A stretch of 46,516 nucleotides of DNA from Fidelibacterota bacterium (GTDB taxonomy: Bacteria > Fidelibacterota > Marinisomatia > Marinisomatales > TCS55), in contig DTTO01000041.1 in assembly GCA_012964665.1 (NCBI GenBank), positions 1 to 46,516 of the forward strand, read 5' to 3'. Position numbers and translations under genes: made by a program. This document shows, piece after piece, positions 9,938 through 17,677 of this stretch (positions are counted from its first letter, which is position 1; the number at the start of each line of letters is the position of its first letter). A model generated the notes under the pieces. That model made no database searches, was not told where the DNA came from, and was given only the letters and a program-made list of their open reading frames with translations.

Positions 9938-10875
9938 TGTTGTTCACCTTTCATCATATGAAAAGAATGAAAAATGGTTGGGATAAGTACATTTAGCCCA
10001 TCCGTAGCTGCTCCAGGGCTGCCAGGCAAACATATGACCACTGCAGAACTAACAACACCAGCAGCAAGCCGCGATAGTACAGCAGTGGCTATTTTACCCC
10101 TGCCGTAGGCATGGAGCGCCTGCTCAATGCCCGGAAGTCTAGAATCAAATAATTTCTCTACAATAGGTATCGTCAGATCCCGGAGACCTAAGCCCGTACC
10201 ACCGGTGGTGATAATCAGTTCAACTCCAGAATCGATCCAGGTGCGAATCGATTTTTCCAGTTCATCTGCACCATCCGGCAAGACCAGTGTATGATCAACC
10301 CTACATCCTGCCTGCTTAAATCCATTCTTTAATATTTCGCCGGATTTATCCTCTCGATTTCCGGAAAAGACACCATCACTCATGGTAATAATGCCTACTT
10401 TCGGCCGATATTCCACCGCATGATCGGATTTGCCACCCACTTTTTCAACTAGTCTAATTTCACCAATATTCATGGTTTTGTCTACAGCCTTGCACATGTC
10501 ATAGATTGCTAGGGAAGCGATAGAGACAGCACTGAGCGCTTCCATCTCTACGCCAGTGGCCTCCTTAGTTTTGACAACAGATTTAATAAGGATATAATCC
10601 TTTTGAATGTCAAAATCTAAATCCACAAAGCTTAAGTTTAATTGATGGCACATAGGAATCAGATCTGATGTTTTTTTTGCTGCTTGAATACCTGCAATTT
10701 TTGCTGTGGTTAATACGTTCCCTTTTGGTAAGGCATTATCCTTAATCGCTGTAATCGTTTCTGAAAGCATGGTAATTTTTCCTGCTGCTTTTGCCGTTCT
10801 AATAGTCGCAGTTTTATTAGTTACATCCACCATCCGAACGTTTCCATCTTTATCTAAATGTGAAAATTCATTCAT
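9934..10875 (-). CDS. moaC-mogA: Fused cyclic pyranopterin synthase MoaC and molybdopterin adenylyltransferase MogA/MoaB
   Basis: A bifunctional Moco enzyme of 313 residues. I use the ATG at 10875, which has a GGGGG site; an in-frame TTG 12 nt upstream is the alternative. Residues 1-155 are MoaC, with Lys51, His77 (PMCHQLN), Asp126 and Lys129 (DMCKAVDK), matching E. coli active-site residues Lys51, His77, Asp128 and Lys131. Residues 158-313 are MogA/MoaB-like, with ITMSDG, TTGGTG (224-229), LRDLT, and a C-terminal PGSPGA motif. The fusion joins a first-stage and a late-stage step. It follows moaA by 1 nt and overlaps the permease gene. Similar MoaC-MoaB fusions are known in other bacteria. 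Confidence 0.95.
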   Translation of the reverse strand: MNEFSHLDKDGNVRMVDVTNKTATIRTAKAAGKITMLSETITAIKDNALPKGNVLTTAKIAGIQAAKKTSDLIPMCHQLNLSFVDLDFDIQKDYILIKSVVKTKEATGVEMEALSAVSIASLAIYDMCKAVDKTMNIGEIRLVEKVGGKSDHAVEYRPKVGIITMSDGVFSGNREDKSGEILKNGFKQAGCRVDHTLVLPDGADELEKSIRTWIDSGVELIITTGGTGLGLRDLTIPIVEKLFDSRLPGIEQALHAYGRGKIATAVLSRLAAGVVSSAVVICLPGSPGAATDGLNVLIPTIFHSFHMMKGEQH

Positions 10876-10876
10876 A

Positions 10877-11917
10877 TTATCCCCCAATCTGGGTCATGGA
10901 TTCCCTGTGTTCCTTGCCTTGACTCTGTGCTTCCCATCCATCCTTGTATTTTTTCCGCATGGATTTCCGGATCATTTGTTCAATGGATTCATTGGAGTCT
11001 CCATCGCGCATGGCATCCCGTAAATTGGTTTCCTCATGCCCATAAAGACAATTTCGAAGTTTCCCATCGGCTGTAATCCTGATCCGGTTGCATGCACTGC
11101 AAAGGCTCCTGGAATATGCGGGGATCACAGCCACCTTCCCTCGATAACCCTTAATTCGAAAAACATAATGCTCCGTATTTGATCCATTAACCTGTTCCAT
11201 TGCACCGATTTGTTTTTTCAGGTCAGCTACAATGTGTTTCGCCCTATAAAATTTCCCCGTTTTCCATATCTGGTGTGAATCAAATGGCATAAGCTCAATA
11301 AAGCGCACTGTCATATCATTATCTTGAGTTAATGCAGCGAATTCCACGAGTTCATCGTGATTAAAATCCCGCATTGCGACTATATTAATCTTTACCGATG
11401 GGATGTCTGACTCAATCGCTTTTTCAATTCCATCCATTACAGTATCTAGTCCTTCTCGGCGCGTGATCATTTTGAATCTTTCAGCTTTCAGGGTATCCAA
11501 ACTGATATTGATCCCAGTCAATCCAGCCTGTTCCAAATCTTTTATATATTTACCAAGCAGAATACCGTTTGTAGTTAAATGAACTGACTGTATTAAGGGA
11601 ATCTGATTTGCAAATTTAACGAGTTTAGACAAATCCTTTCGCAGTAGGGGCTCACCACCCGTGAACCGTATTTTAGAGACACCCATCTGTGATGCAATTG
11701 TGATGAGCCGAAATATTTCTTCCGTGGAAAGCAATTTATTTTTACTGCGAAAAGGAATGCCTTCTTCCGGCATACAGTATATGCAGCGCAGATTACAATA
11801 TTCATTTACAGCAATTCGAAGATAATTGAATGTGCGACCGAACTGATCAGTTATTGGCGGAATCCCAGAAGATGTACTGCGTTCCACAGGGGCGTAGTTA
11901 TGTGGTTTCTGTTTCAT
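10877..11917 (-). CDS. moaA: GTP 3',8-cyclase MoaA (radical SAM)
   Basis: First enzyme of molybdenum cofactor synthesis, converting GTP to 3',8-cyclo-GTP in the cytoplasm. The 346 residues are full length. The radical SAM cluster is Cys41-x3-Cys45-x2-Cys48, followed by FTGGEP (85-90). The second cluster, which binds GTP, is Cys273-x2-Cys276-x13-Cys290. The C-terminus ends in Gly-Gly, a conserved and functionally important MoaA feature. The ribosome-binding site GGAAAGAG lies immediately before the ATG and is part of the closing helix of the structured leader at 11923-12058, suggesting control of translation by that RNA. Confidence 0.97.
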   Translation of the reverse strand: MKQKPHNYAPVERSTSSGIPPITDQFGRTFNYLRIAVNEYCNLRCIYCMPEEGIPFRSKNKLLSTEEIFRLITIASQMGVSKIRFTGGEPLLRKDLSKLVKFANQIPLIQSVHLTTNGILLGKYIKDLEQAGLTGINISLDTLKAERFKMITRREGLDTVMDGIEKAIESDIPSVKINIVAMRDFNHDELVEFAALTQDNDMTVRFIELMPFDSHQIWKTGKFYRAKHIVADLKKQIGAMEQVNGSNTEHYVFRIKGYRGKVAVIPAYSRSLCSACNRIRITADGKLRNCLYGHEETNLRDAMRDGDSNESIEQMIRKSMRKKYKDGWEAQSQGKEHRESMTQIGG

Positions 11918-11922
11918 TCTCT

Positions 11923-12058
11923 TTCCAATTCATCTCCCCGCAAAATGCGGGGAAAATCGGGAGCAAATCCTGACGTTTCCAACAGGACCGTATCGGCCTC
12001 AAACCATATCCATTTTATAACAGATTTAGGTTAGTTGGCTAAGAGTAAGCTATTGGAA
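11923..12058 (-). promoter_or_regulatory. Structured leader of moaA, candidate Moco-sensing riboswitch
   Basis: The 154-nt gap between the molybdoenzyme gene and moaA can fold on the minus strand. TTCCAAT at the 5' end (12058-12052) pairs perfectly with ATTGGAA (11929-11923), which contains the GGAA of the moaA ribosome-binding site. Inside are a hairpin TCCTG...CAGGA with a loop containing GGAAAC (11987-11968), a TTTGCTCCCG segment, and a 7-bp hairpin TCCCCGC...GCGGGGA (11953-11935). The length of about 136 nt, the site before moaA and sequestration of the start signal fit the known Moco RNA motif. I cannot verify the consensus by covariance search. The GC hairpin could instead act as an attenuator after the enzyme gene. 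Confidence 0.55.
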
Positions 12059-12071
12059 TATATAAATAATT

Positions 12072-14918
12072 CTATAAATAAAACTGATTTGTTTGTGGAG
12101 TGAGTGGCCTGGCCATCCAAAGTGGTCTTCTTAATCCCTCTGGGTGGGTTTCCCGGTCCCGGGCCCATTCGTTCCATTTTTTAAAATGTTCGAATGACTT
12201 GTTGGTATCCACAAATATATCCCCATAATTCTCACCAGGATCTGGCTTGGAAATGCTTACTTTTTGCAGCCAGCAATGGGCACCGGAGATGGGATCAGGA
12301 TTGGCTGCATGAGTAATATTCTGATGCACGCCGCCATCCCGCCACCAAATGCGGTTTGTATCGGGATCAGCTGTTTTCCAAGGCTCTACGCCTTTCACAG
12401 TTTCCATCTTCCATTTCCCATCACTTATATTTTTTATAGTAACTGTATTGGTCATAAACCGATTCCCTTGGTCATTCTGCCGGCGCCAGCGACCAATATG
12501 ATGTGAGCAGGCCACCACGCCCGGCTTGATGGACTCCGTAACCCAAACCTTATCGACAAACCAGCCAATCTCAGTGGTGATTTTCAATAAATCTCCATTA
12601 TTAACATTCAATCGTTTTGCATCTTTAGTATGAATCCAGATGGGATTCCGGTGCGCAATTTCCGTAAGCCATTTGGCGTTTGCGGACCGCGAATGGATAT
12701 GGGTTGGCAAACGAAAATTAGGCAACAACACGCACTCATTTTTGCTTTGGTCCATGTTGTCTATATGAACGTGACTTTTAATTCTGTATCCGGGGGTTAC
12801 GTGTTCTGGATAACCGAAATCTGCCATAGTCTGAGAATAAATTTCCTGCCGTTTTGAAGGTGTGGGAAAACCGCCATAAATCTTACCATCCACTTGCACA
12901 CCAATAACATTACCATTTTTTTCTACCTGCCCATTCGCTCTTACTTCGGTACTGTCCATATCAGAATCAGTTAATTCTTTTTCGTTATTATTATAAATAT
13001 TTTCCTCTACCATGAAAGCACCATATTTACGCATGTATTCCAATGGTGTTAAACCTTCCTTAGCTGCTGTTTTCTGTAAGCCTTTTGTATTATCAAAAAT
13101 GTATTGATAATATTCATCAATATTAATTTTTTCACCTTCCCGATAAGGACTTATAAAATGCTCTCGAATCCCTAAGTCCCCTTCTTTATCGATACGCCAG
13201 GAAAGTTCTATCCAGAATTCATCCTCCTCCCATACTTCACCGGGGTTCACTTCATAGGTAAATTTCACATCCTGCCCGTCACGGCGGGCTTTTTCCCGCA
13301 AGACTGGTTGGCGAAAGGCAATCCACACGCCTGCCTGGGTTTCATAAGAATTGATGTCATGCCTTTCGGAGGCGTGTCCCATGGGCAGAACGTAATCGGC
13401 AAAAAAAGCGGTTTCATTCCATGTGGGCGTCAAAGCTATATGACAACCGATCTTTTCCGGATCGGATAGCATTTCAATCCAGGTAAAACCATCCGGGTAG
13501 GTCCAAACCGGATTAAATACACGGGTGAAATACACATCCAAGGACCCGCGGTTATCCTTCAGCAGGTGGGGCAAAATTTCACTCATTTCATAATGAGACA
13601 GGGTGTATTCAGGGGGCCAGGTCAGTTCATTCCACGCATTCGGTCCCGGGGGTGAATCAAAAAAGGTAGGGTGAAATTTATTCCAGGCACTGGGAGATGT
13701 GCCGCCTTTCGTACCTACTGAACCGGTGAGAACATTGAGTAAATGCAGTGTTCGGGATACCTGCCATCCTCCGAGATTTCCAATGGATGCACCTCGCCAG
13801 ACATGGGTTGACAATTTACTCCCAGCCTTTCCAACTAATCGTGCAACACGAATAATTTGTTCAGGATCAATTTGGGCTTCTTTTGCCGCAAATTCCGGTG
13901 TGTACTCTACCCACTCTTCACTCAAGCGTTTAATGAATTGGTCAAACGCTATCGGATCTTCCGGATGAAGATTCCTGAGATATTCGTCCCAGTTCACCCA
14001 ATTTTCCATATAATGGCGATCGTATAGCTTTTCATCCAAAATAATCTTGGCCATAGCCATGAAAACCGCAGATTCGCTGCCGGGATAGGTGGGCATCCAT
14101 TCATCTGCCATTGACGCGGTGTTGGATAGGCGCGGATCAATGACAATCAGCTTGGCGCCCTTCATCATTCCTTCCATAATCCGTTGAGCATGTGGATTGA
14201 AATAGTGGCCTGTTTCCAAGTGGGATGATGCCAATAAGATTACCTCCGCATGGGTATGATCAGGGCTGGGTCGATCGTATTTTTGCCACATGGCATATCC
14301 TGTACGGGCACCGGCAGAACAAATATTTGTATGGGAATTGTGCCCATCCACCCCCCAAGCCTTTAGGACCCGTTCCGTATAGCCTTCATGACCGGGACGC
14401 CCTACATGATACATCACACCGTCCTTTCGTTTGCGGATGGATGCGGCAATCTTTTCAGAAATCTCATCCAATGCCCGGTCCCAAGTGATGCGTTCCCATT
14501 CACCAGATCCTCGCTTCCCTTTGCGCTTCAGCGGATAAAGGATGCGTTCAGTATCATTGATTTGATTGATGGTAGCTGGGCCTTTGGCACAATTTCTCCC
14601 TCGGCTCCCGGGGTGGTGAGGATTTCCTTCAAATTTCCGAACTTTATTAGAATCTTTATCAATGTAGGCTAAAAGACCACAAGCAGATTCACAATTAAAG
14701 CAAGTAGTGGGAACAATGGAATAATGCCGTTCTTTTTTCTCCGGCCAGGCCTGCGGATCCAACTCCATAAAATTATCCCATTCGTTGGGATCCGGGTATT
14801 TATATAACTCCCGCGGACCTTCCATGACAAATTCTTCCGACCAATCAGGTCGATCAGAAATTTTGGAAATCAGTCCAATAGCTTCCGAAAATGTTTCAAT
14901 CCAACTGCGTTTTATCAT
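12072..14918 (-). CDS. Molybdopterin oxidoreductase catalytic subunit (SoeA/PsrA-like, no Tat signal)
   Basis: A 948-residue catalytic subunit of the DMSO reductase superfamily. It has a [4Fe-4S] site Cys73-x2-Cys76-x3-Cys80-x29-Cys110, then the bis-MGD domains. HTNICSAGARTG places Cys200 at the position of the Mo-coordinating residue. The C-terminal dinucleotide-binding domain starts near 720 (LPNFRLPTHIHSRSANAKW). The N-terminus has no twin-arginine signal, unlike Psr/Phs enzymes, so the subunit is probably cytoplasmic. That resembles SoeA of the SoeABC sulfite dehydrogenase, also about 950 residues. It lies 1 nt after the FeS/NrfD gene and is followed by all Moco genes. Substrate is unproven; polysulfide, thiosulfate or sulfite are candidates. 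Confidence 0.92.
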   Translation of the reverse strand: MIKRSWIETFSEAIGLISKISDRPDWSEEFVMEGPRELYKYPDPNEWDNFMELDPQAWPEKKERHYSIVPTTCFNCESACGLLAYIDKDSNKVRKFEGNPHHPGSRGRNCAKGPATINQINDTERILYPLKRKGKRGSGEWERITWDRALDEISEKIAASIRKRKDGVMYHVGRPGHEGYTERVLKAWGVDGHNSHTNICSAGARTGYAMWQKYDRPSPDHTHAEVILLASSHLETGHYFNPHAQRIMEGMMKGAKLIVIDPRLSNTASMADEWMPTYPGSESAVFMAMAKIILDEKLYDRHYMENWVNWDEYLRNLHPEDPIAFDQFIKRLSEEWVEYTPEFAAKEAQIDPEQIIRVARLVGKAGSKLSTHVWRGASIGNLGGWQVSRTLHLLNVLTGSVGTKGGTSPSAWNKFHPTFFDSPPGPNAWNELTWPPEYTLSHYEMSEILPHLLKDNRGSLDVYFTRVFNPVWTYPDGFTWIEMLSDPEKIGCHIALTPTWNETAFFADYVLPMGHASERHDINSYETQAGVWIAFRQPVLREKARRDGQDVKFTYEVNPGEVWEEDEFWIELSWRIDKEGDLGIREHFISPYREGEKINIDEYYQYIFDNTKGLQKTAAKEGLTPLEYMRKYGAFMVEENIYNNNEKELTDSDMDSTEVRANGQVEKNGNVIGVQVDGKIYGGFPTPSKRQEIYSQTMADFGYPEHVTPGYRIKSHVHIDNMDQSKNECVLLPNFRLPTHIHSRSANAKWLTEIAHRNPIWIHTKDAKRLNVNNGDLLKITTEIGWFVDKVWVTESIKPGVVACSHHIGRWRRQNDQGNRFMTNTVTIKNISDGKWKMETVKGVEPWKTADPDTNRIWWRDGGVHQNITHAANPDPISGAHCWLQKVSISKPDPGENYGDIFVDTNKSFEHFKKWNEWARDRETHPEGLRRPLWMARPLTPQTNQFYL

Positions 14919-14919
14919 G

Positions 14920-16530
14920 CTAACTTAACGGTATCATTTGTGGTACACGAATGCGCACAAATTCTGTTAAAAATATCCCCATTAATGTCAACCCACCAGC
15001 GATTAGAATCATGCTTCCTGACATGGTATTCAAAATGACGATTGGGACAACACTACCAAGCACAATACCAGCCCAGAAATACTTGGAATAATATCCTTTT
15101 GTCATCAGATGAATTGCTTTTTTTGTATCAGGTGTATCATGTGGCATAAAAATTTCTTTTGCGATGAAAACCATATTCAATACGATTCCCCATAAAAGTG
15201 TATTGACCATCCCCTCTCTTGTTTCTGGTGCAATTACCATCATGGCAACTGAACCTGCCATTAATGCATGGACTAACATATGAGTGGCAGACTGAATAGG
15301 TATCTGCCAGAGATCTCGTGCTCGAGCCTGGTTAAATAAGAATGCTGTATAAGCTGCGCCCATTACAGCAAACATTGCACCGGGCCACCAGAGCCATTCT
15401 AATCCAAGATTAAAATATGTATCCAATAATTTCAAAGTGACAAGGCCGCCAAATCCTGTAATAATGTAGGCGCCGCGCACCAACCAAGACTTCCATTGGG
15501 GACGCAACAGCACATAAAAAAAACGGTTAGGTTTATCCAAATCTTTTACCAACAACGCACCGGTGAGTCCCATAAATATAAGTGTTGTAATCAACCCTGT
15601 CAATTCTGATGATGCATCAATTCCACCATTGAAAAAATGCAAAACAGCCATCATCAAAAATGTCCCGGTGGCAATGGCTTTGGTCCAGACATAGGCTGGC
15701 ACTTCCCAGCCCCATAGGACTCCTTTACTTGGGCTGTCATAAACACGGCGGGTTTCCTTCGTGTCAATATCCTGTTGAATCTCTTTAGCCACATTATCAA
15801 TGGCACGCTGATCAATCGGCTTACCTGTTTTGGCTGAATATTCCATGGCCAGCTGCACCAACAGATTCTCATTATCCGCTTCAGATGCACGCTGGTCAGC
15901 ATATTTGGCAAAATGACCTACACCTACCGATTGTTCAGACCATAAATAATTCGCATCCTGTTCTGTGGCATTGGGATCGAGCATTTCAGGCGAACCATTT
16001 ACATAATATAAATTGGGTTTAGTACCTTTTTCAGGTTTACGGGTTATTGTTTCTTCCTCTGATACTAAATGGGAAATTTTAGAATTGGTGTCATCCAAAT
16101 CACCAGATATAATTGCTTCTACTGGACAGACTATGACACAGGCTGGTTCATAACCACCATCAATTTTGTGGGCACAATAATTACACTTGGCTGCCGTGTG
16201 TGTATCAGGGTCTATATACAATGCATCATATGGACATGCTTGCATACAGGATTTACAGCCAATACATCGATCACTATCAAAGTCTACGATACCATCTGCA
16301 CGGGTATATAAAGCAGTGGTAGGACAAATTTCTACGCAGGGTGCGTCCGCACAATGGTTACAACGATGTACTGAGAACTCTCGGCTGTTATTTGGAAACG
16401 AACCTTTTTCAATATATTTCACATGGGTGCGGTTTACACCAATTGGGATATCATGTTCGCTTTTACATGCAACGGTGCAGGCATGACATCCAATGCACAT
16501 CCTATTATCAATGACAAAACCGTAATTCAT
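14920..16530 (-). CDS. Fused four-cluster ferredoxin subunit and NrfD/PsrC membrane anchor
   Basis: A 536-residue fusion of the electron-transfer and quinone-reactive subunits of the molybdoenzyme. Residues 1-150 hold four complete [4Fe-4S] motifs with 16 cysteines, the first being Cys12-x2-Cys15-x2-Cys18-x3-Cys22. A hydrophilic linker of about 110 residues follows (about 150-265). Then come about eight hydrophobic helices of the NrfD/PsrC type, starting near WGWEVPAYVW. There is no signal peptide before the clusters, so the FeS domain should face the cytoplasm along with the catalytic subunit. In most relatives the B and C subunits are separate genes. It is the first gene of the minus-strand cluster, divergent from mobA across 113 nt. 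Confidence 0.93.
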   Translation of the reverse strand: MNYGFVIDNRMCIGCHACTVACKSEHDIPIGVNRTHVKYIEKGSFPNNSREFSVHRCNHCADAPCVEICPTTALYTRADGIVDFDSDRCIGCKSCMQACPYDALYIDPDTHTAAKCNYCAHKIDGGYEPACVIVCPVEAIISGDLDDTNSKISHLVSEEETITRKPEKGTKPNLYYVNGSPEMLDPNATEQDANYLWSEQSVGVGHFAKYADQRASEADNENLLVQLAMEYSAKTGKPIDQRAIDNVAKEIQQDIDTKETRRVYDSPSKGVLWGWEVPAYVWTKAIATGTFLMMAVLHFFNGGIDASSELTGLITTLIFMGLTGALLVKDLDKPNRFFYVLLRPQWKSWLVRGAYIITGFGGLVTLKLLDTYFNLGLEWLWWPGAMFAVMGAAYTAFLFNQARARDLWQIPIQSATHMLVHALMAGSVAMMVIAPETREGMVNTLLWGIVLNMVFIAKEIFMPHDTPDTKKAIHLMTKGYYSKYFWAGIVLGSVVPIVILNTMSGSMILIAGGLTLMGIFLTEFVRIRVPQMIPLS

Positions 16531-16643
16531 TTATCTTTTTTCAAAAAATATTTCACTGATTATATTTCTTAAGTTGAGAACCATATCTTCTTATTCAAAG
16601 CAATCCTTATATTTACGAAGGACAATATTAATTAAATCTTGAT
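16531..16643. promoter_or_regulatory. Divergent intergenic region between molybdoenzyme operon and mobA
   Basis: 113 nt of AT-rich DNA separates the starts of the FeS/NrfD gene (minus) and mobA (plus), so both promoters must lie here or overlap the genes. I see no convincing long palindrome or clear -35/-10 pair. Called only from gene orientation. Confidence 0.5.
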
Positions 16644-17228
16644 ATGAATCATTCTAGAAATATTCCCATTTCAGCATTCATTTTAATCGGTGGAAAAAGT
16701 GAACGATTTGGTTCTGAAAAATGGCGTGCGAATATCAATGGCAAATCGGTTTTGGACCGCATTTGGGATGGGTGCATGTATTTCGAAGAACGGATAGTCA
16801 TCGGGAAAGAAAAACCAAAAGATTTTAAAAAGCCATTCATTTGTGATCAACTTGAGATTCAGGCACCAATCAACGGTTTATATACGGCAATACAACATGC
16901 AGAAGACGACTGGATTCAACTAGTGTCCTGTGACCTACCCTTAATTGATACAGATGTGTTTCAGATACTATGGAACACAAAAACCCAAGAATCCGATGCA
17001 GTGATACCCCTGACAAATAATCGGCATCAAGTCACCTGTGCACTATATCATAAACGTATATTGAATTATCTTGAATCAGCAATTTATGAAAATGATTTCA
17101 GTTTATTATCACTGATAAAAAATTTAAAAATAACCAAAGTCAATTTTAATTCTGATAAACGATTTTGGAATATGAATACGAAAAAAAATCTCGGTGAAAT
17201 ATCAAACTATTTAGCTAATAAATTATAG
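16644..17228 (+). CDS. mobA: Molybdenum cofactor guanylyltransferase MobA
   Basis: Transfers GMP from GTP to Moco to make the guanine dinucleotide form required by DMSO-reductase-family enzymes such as the one encoded divergently. The protein has 194 residues. The N-terminal nucleotide-binding loop is LIGGKSERFGSEK (14-26), a variant of the family LAGGxSxRMGxDK. The metal-binding segment VSCDLPLID lies near 93-101. The presence of MobA agrees with a bis-MGD cofactor. It is convergent with rpiB, with only a few nt between their ends and no clear terminator. Confidence 0.93.
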   Translation: MNHSRNIPISAFILIGGKSERFGSEKWRANINGKSVLDRIWDGCMYFEERIVIGKEKPKDFKKPFICDQLEIQAPINGLYTAIQHAEDDWIQLVSCDLPLIDTDVFQILWNTKTQESDAVIPLTNNRHQVTCALYHKRILNYLESAIYENDFSLLSLIKNLKITKVNFNSDKRFWNMNTKKNLGEISNYLANKL

Positions 17229-17235
17229 GTTTATA

Positions 17236-17673
17236 TTATAAATCTAGTTTATCGATTCTTCTCTGGTGCCGCCCTCCTGCAAAAGGTTCGGCCAGCCACA
17301 TTTTAATTACAGCCAAGATTTCATCTTCATCCATAAACCGAGCGCCAAGAGATAAGACATTAGCATTATTGTGTTCCCTGGAGAGTTTCACAATCGATTC
17401 GGGACCATTATAATAAACAGCAGCACGAACTCCCTTCACCCGATTAGCCGCCATGGATTCTCCCTGGCCGGATCCACCTAAAATGATTCCGCGGCTTTCC
17501 GGATCATCCGCGACGGCATGGGCGCAGGGAAAAATAAAATCGGGATAGTCATCCAAAGCGTCATATTCATGGGCTCCGTGGTCCGTCACATTATAACCTT
17601 CGCTGATCAAATGCCCTTTAATGATATTTTTTAGTTCTAATCCTGCATGGTCCGTTGCGATATGTATTTTCAT
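17236..17673 (-). CDS. rpiB: Ribose-5-phosphate isomerase B (RpiB), Glu-type active site
   Basis: Interconverts ribulose 5-phosphate and ribose 5-phosphate (LacAB/RpiB family, 145 residues). Substrate-binding Asp8-His9 is present in ATDHAG. The catalytic loop reads LGGSGQGESMAANR: the Cys of E. coli RpiB (ICGTGIG) is absent, and Glu72 occupies the place of Glu75, the base in M. tuberculosis RpiB. It is the last gene of an operon with rpe and tkt, 4 nt after tkt, so the three cover the non-oxidative pentose phosphate isomerisations. A role with other aldose phosphates cannot be excluded. Confidence 0.94.
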   Translation of the reverse strand: MKIHIATDHAGLELKNIIKGHLISEGYNVTDHGAHEYDALDDYPDFIFPCAHAVADDPESRGIILGGSGQGESMAANRVKGVRAAVYYNGPESIVKLSREHNNANVLSLGARFMDEDEILAVIKMWLAEPFAGGRHQRRIDKLDL

Positions 17674-17677
17674 TGGA

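Noticed and set aside
11935-11953. GC-rich hairpin as a plain terminator of the molybdoenzyme gene
   Set aside because: No T-tract follows it on the minus strand, and it lies within the larger folded leader just before moaA, so I treated it as part of that element.
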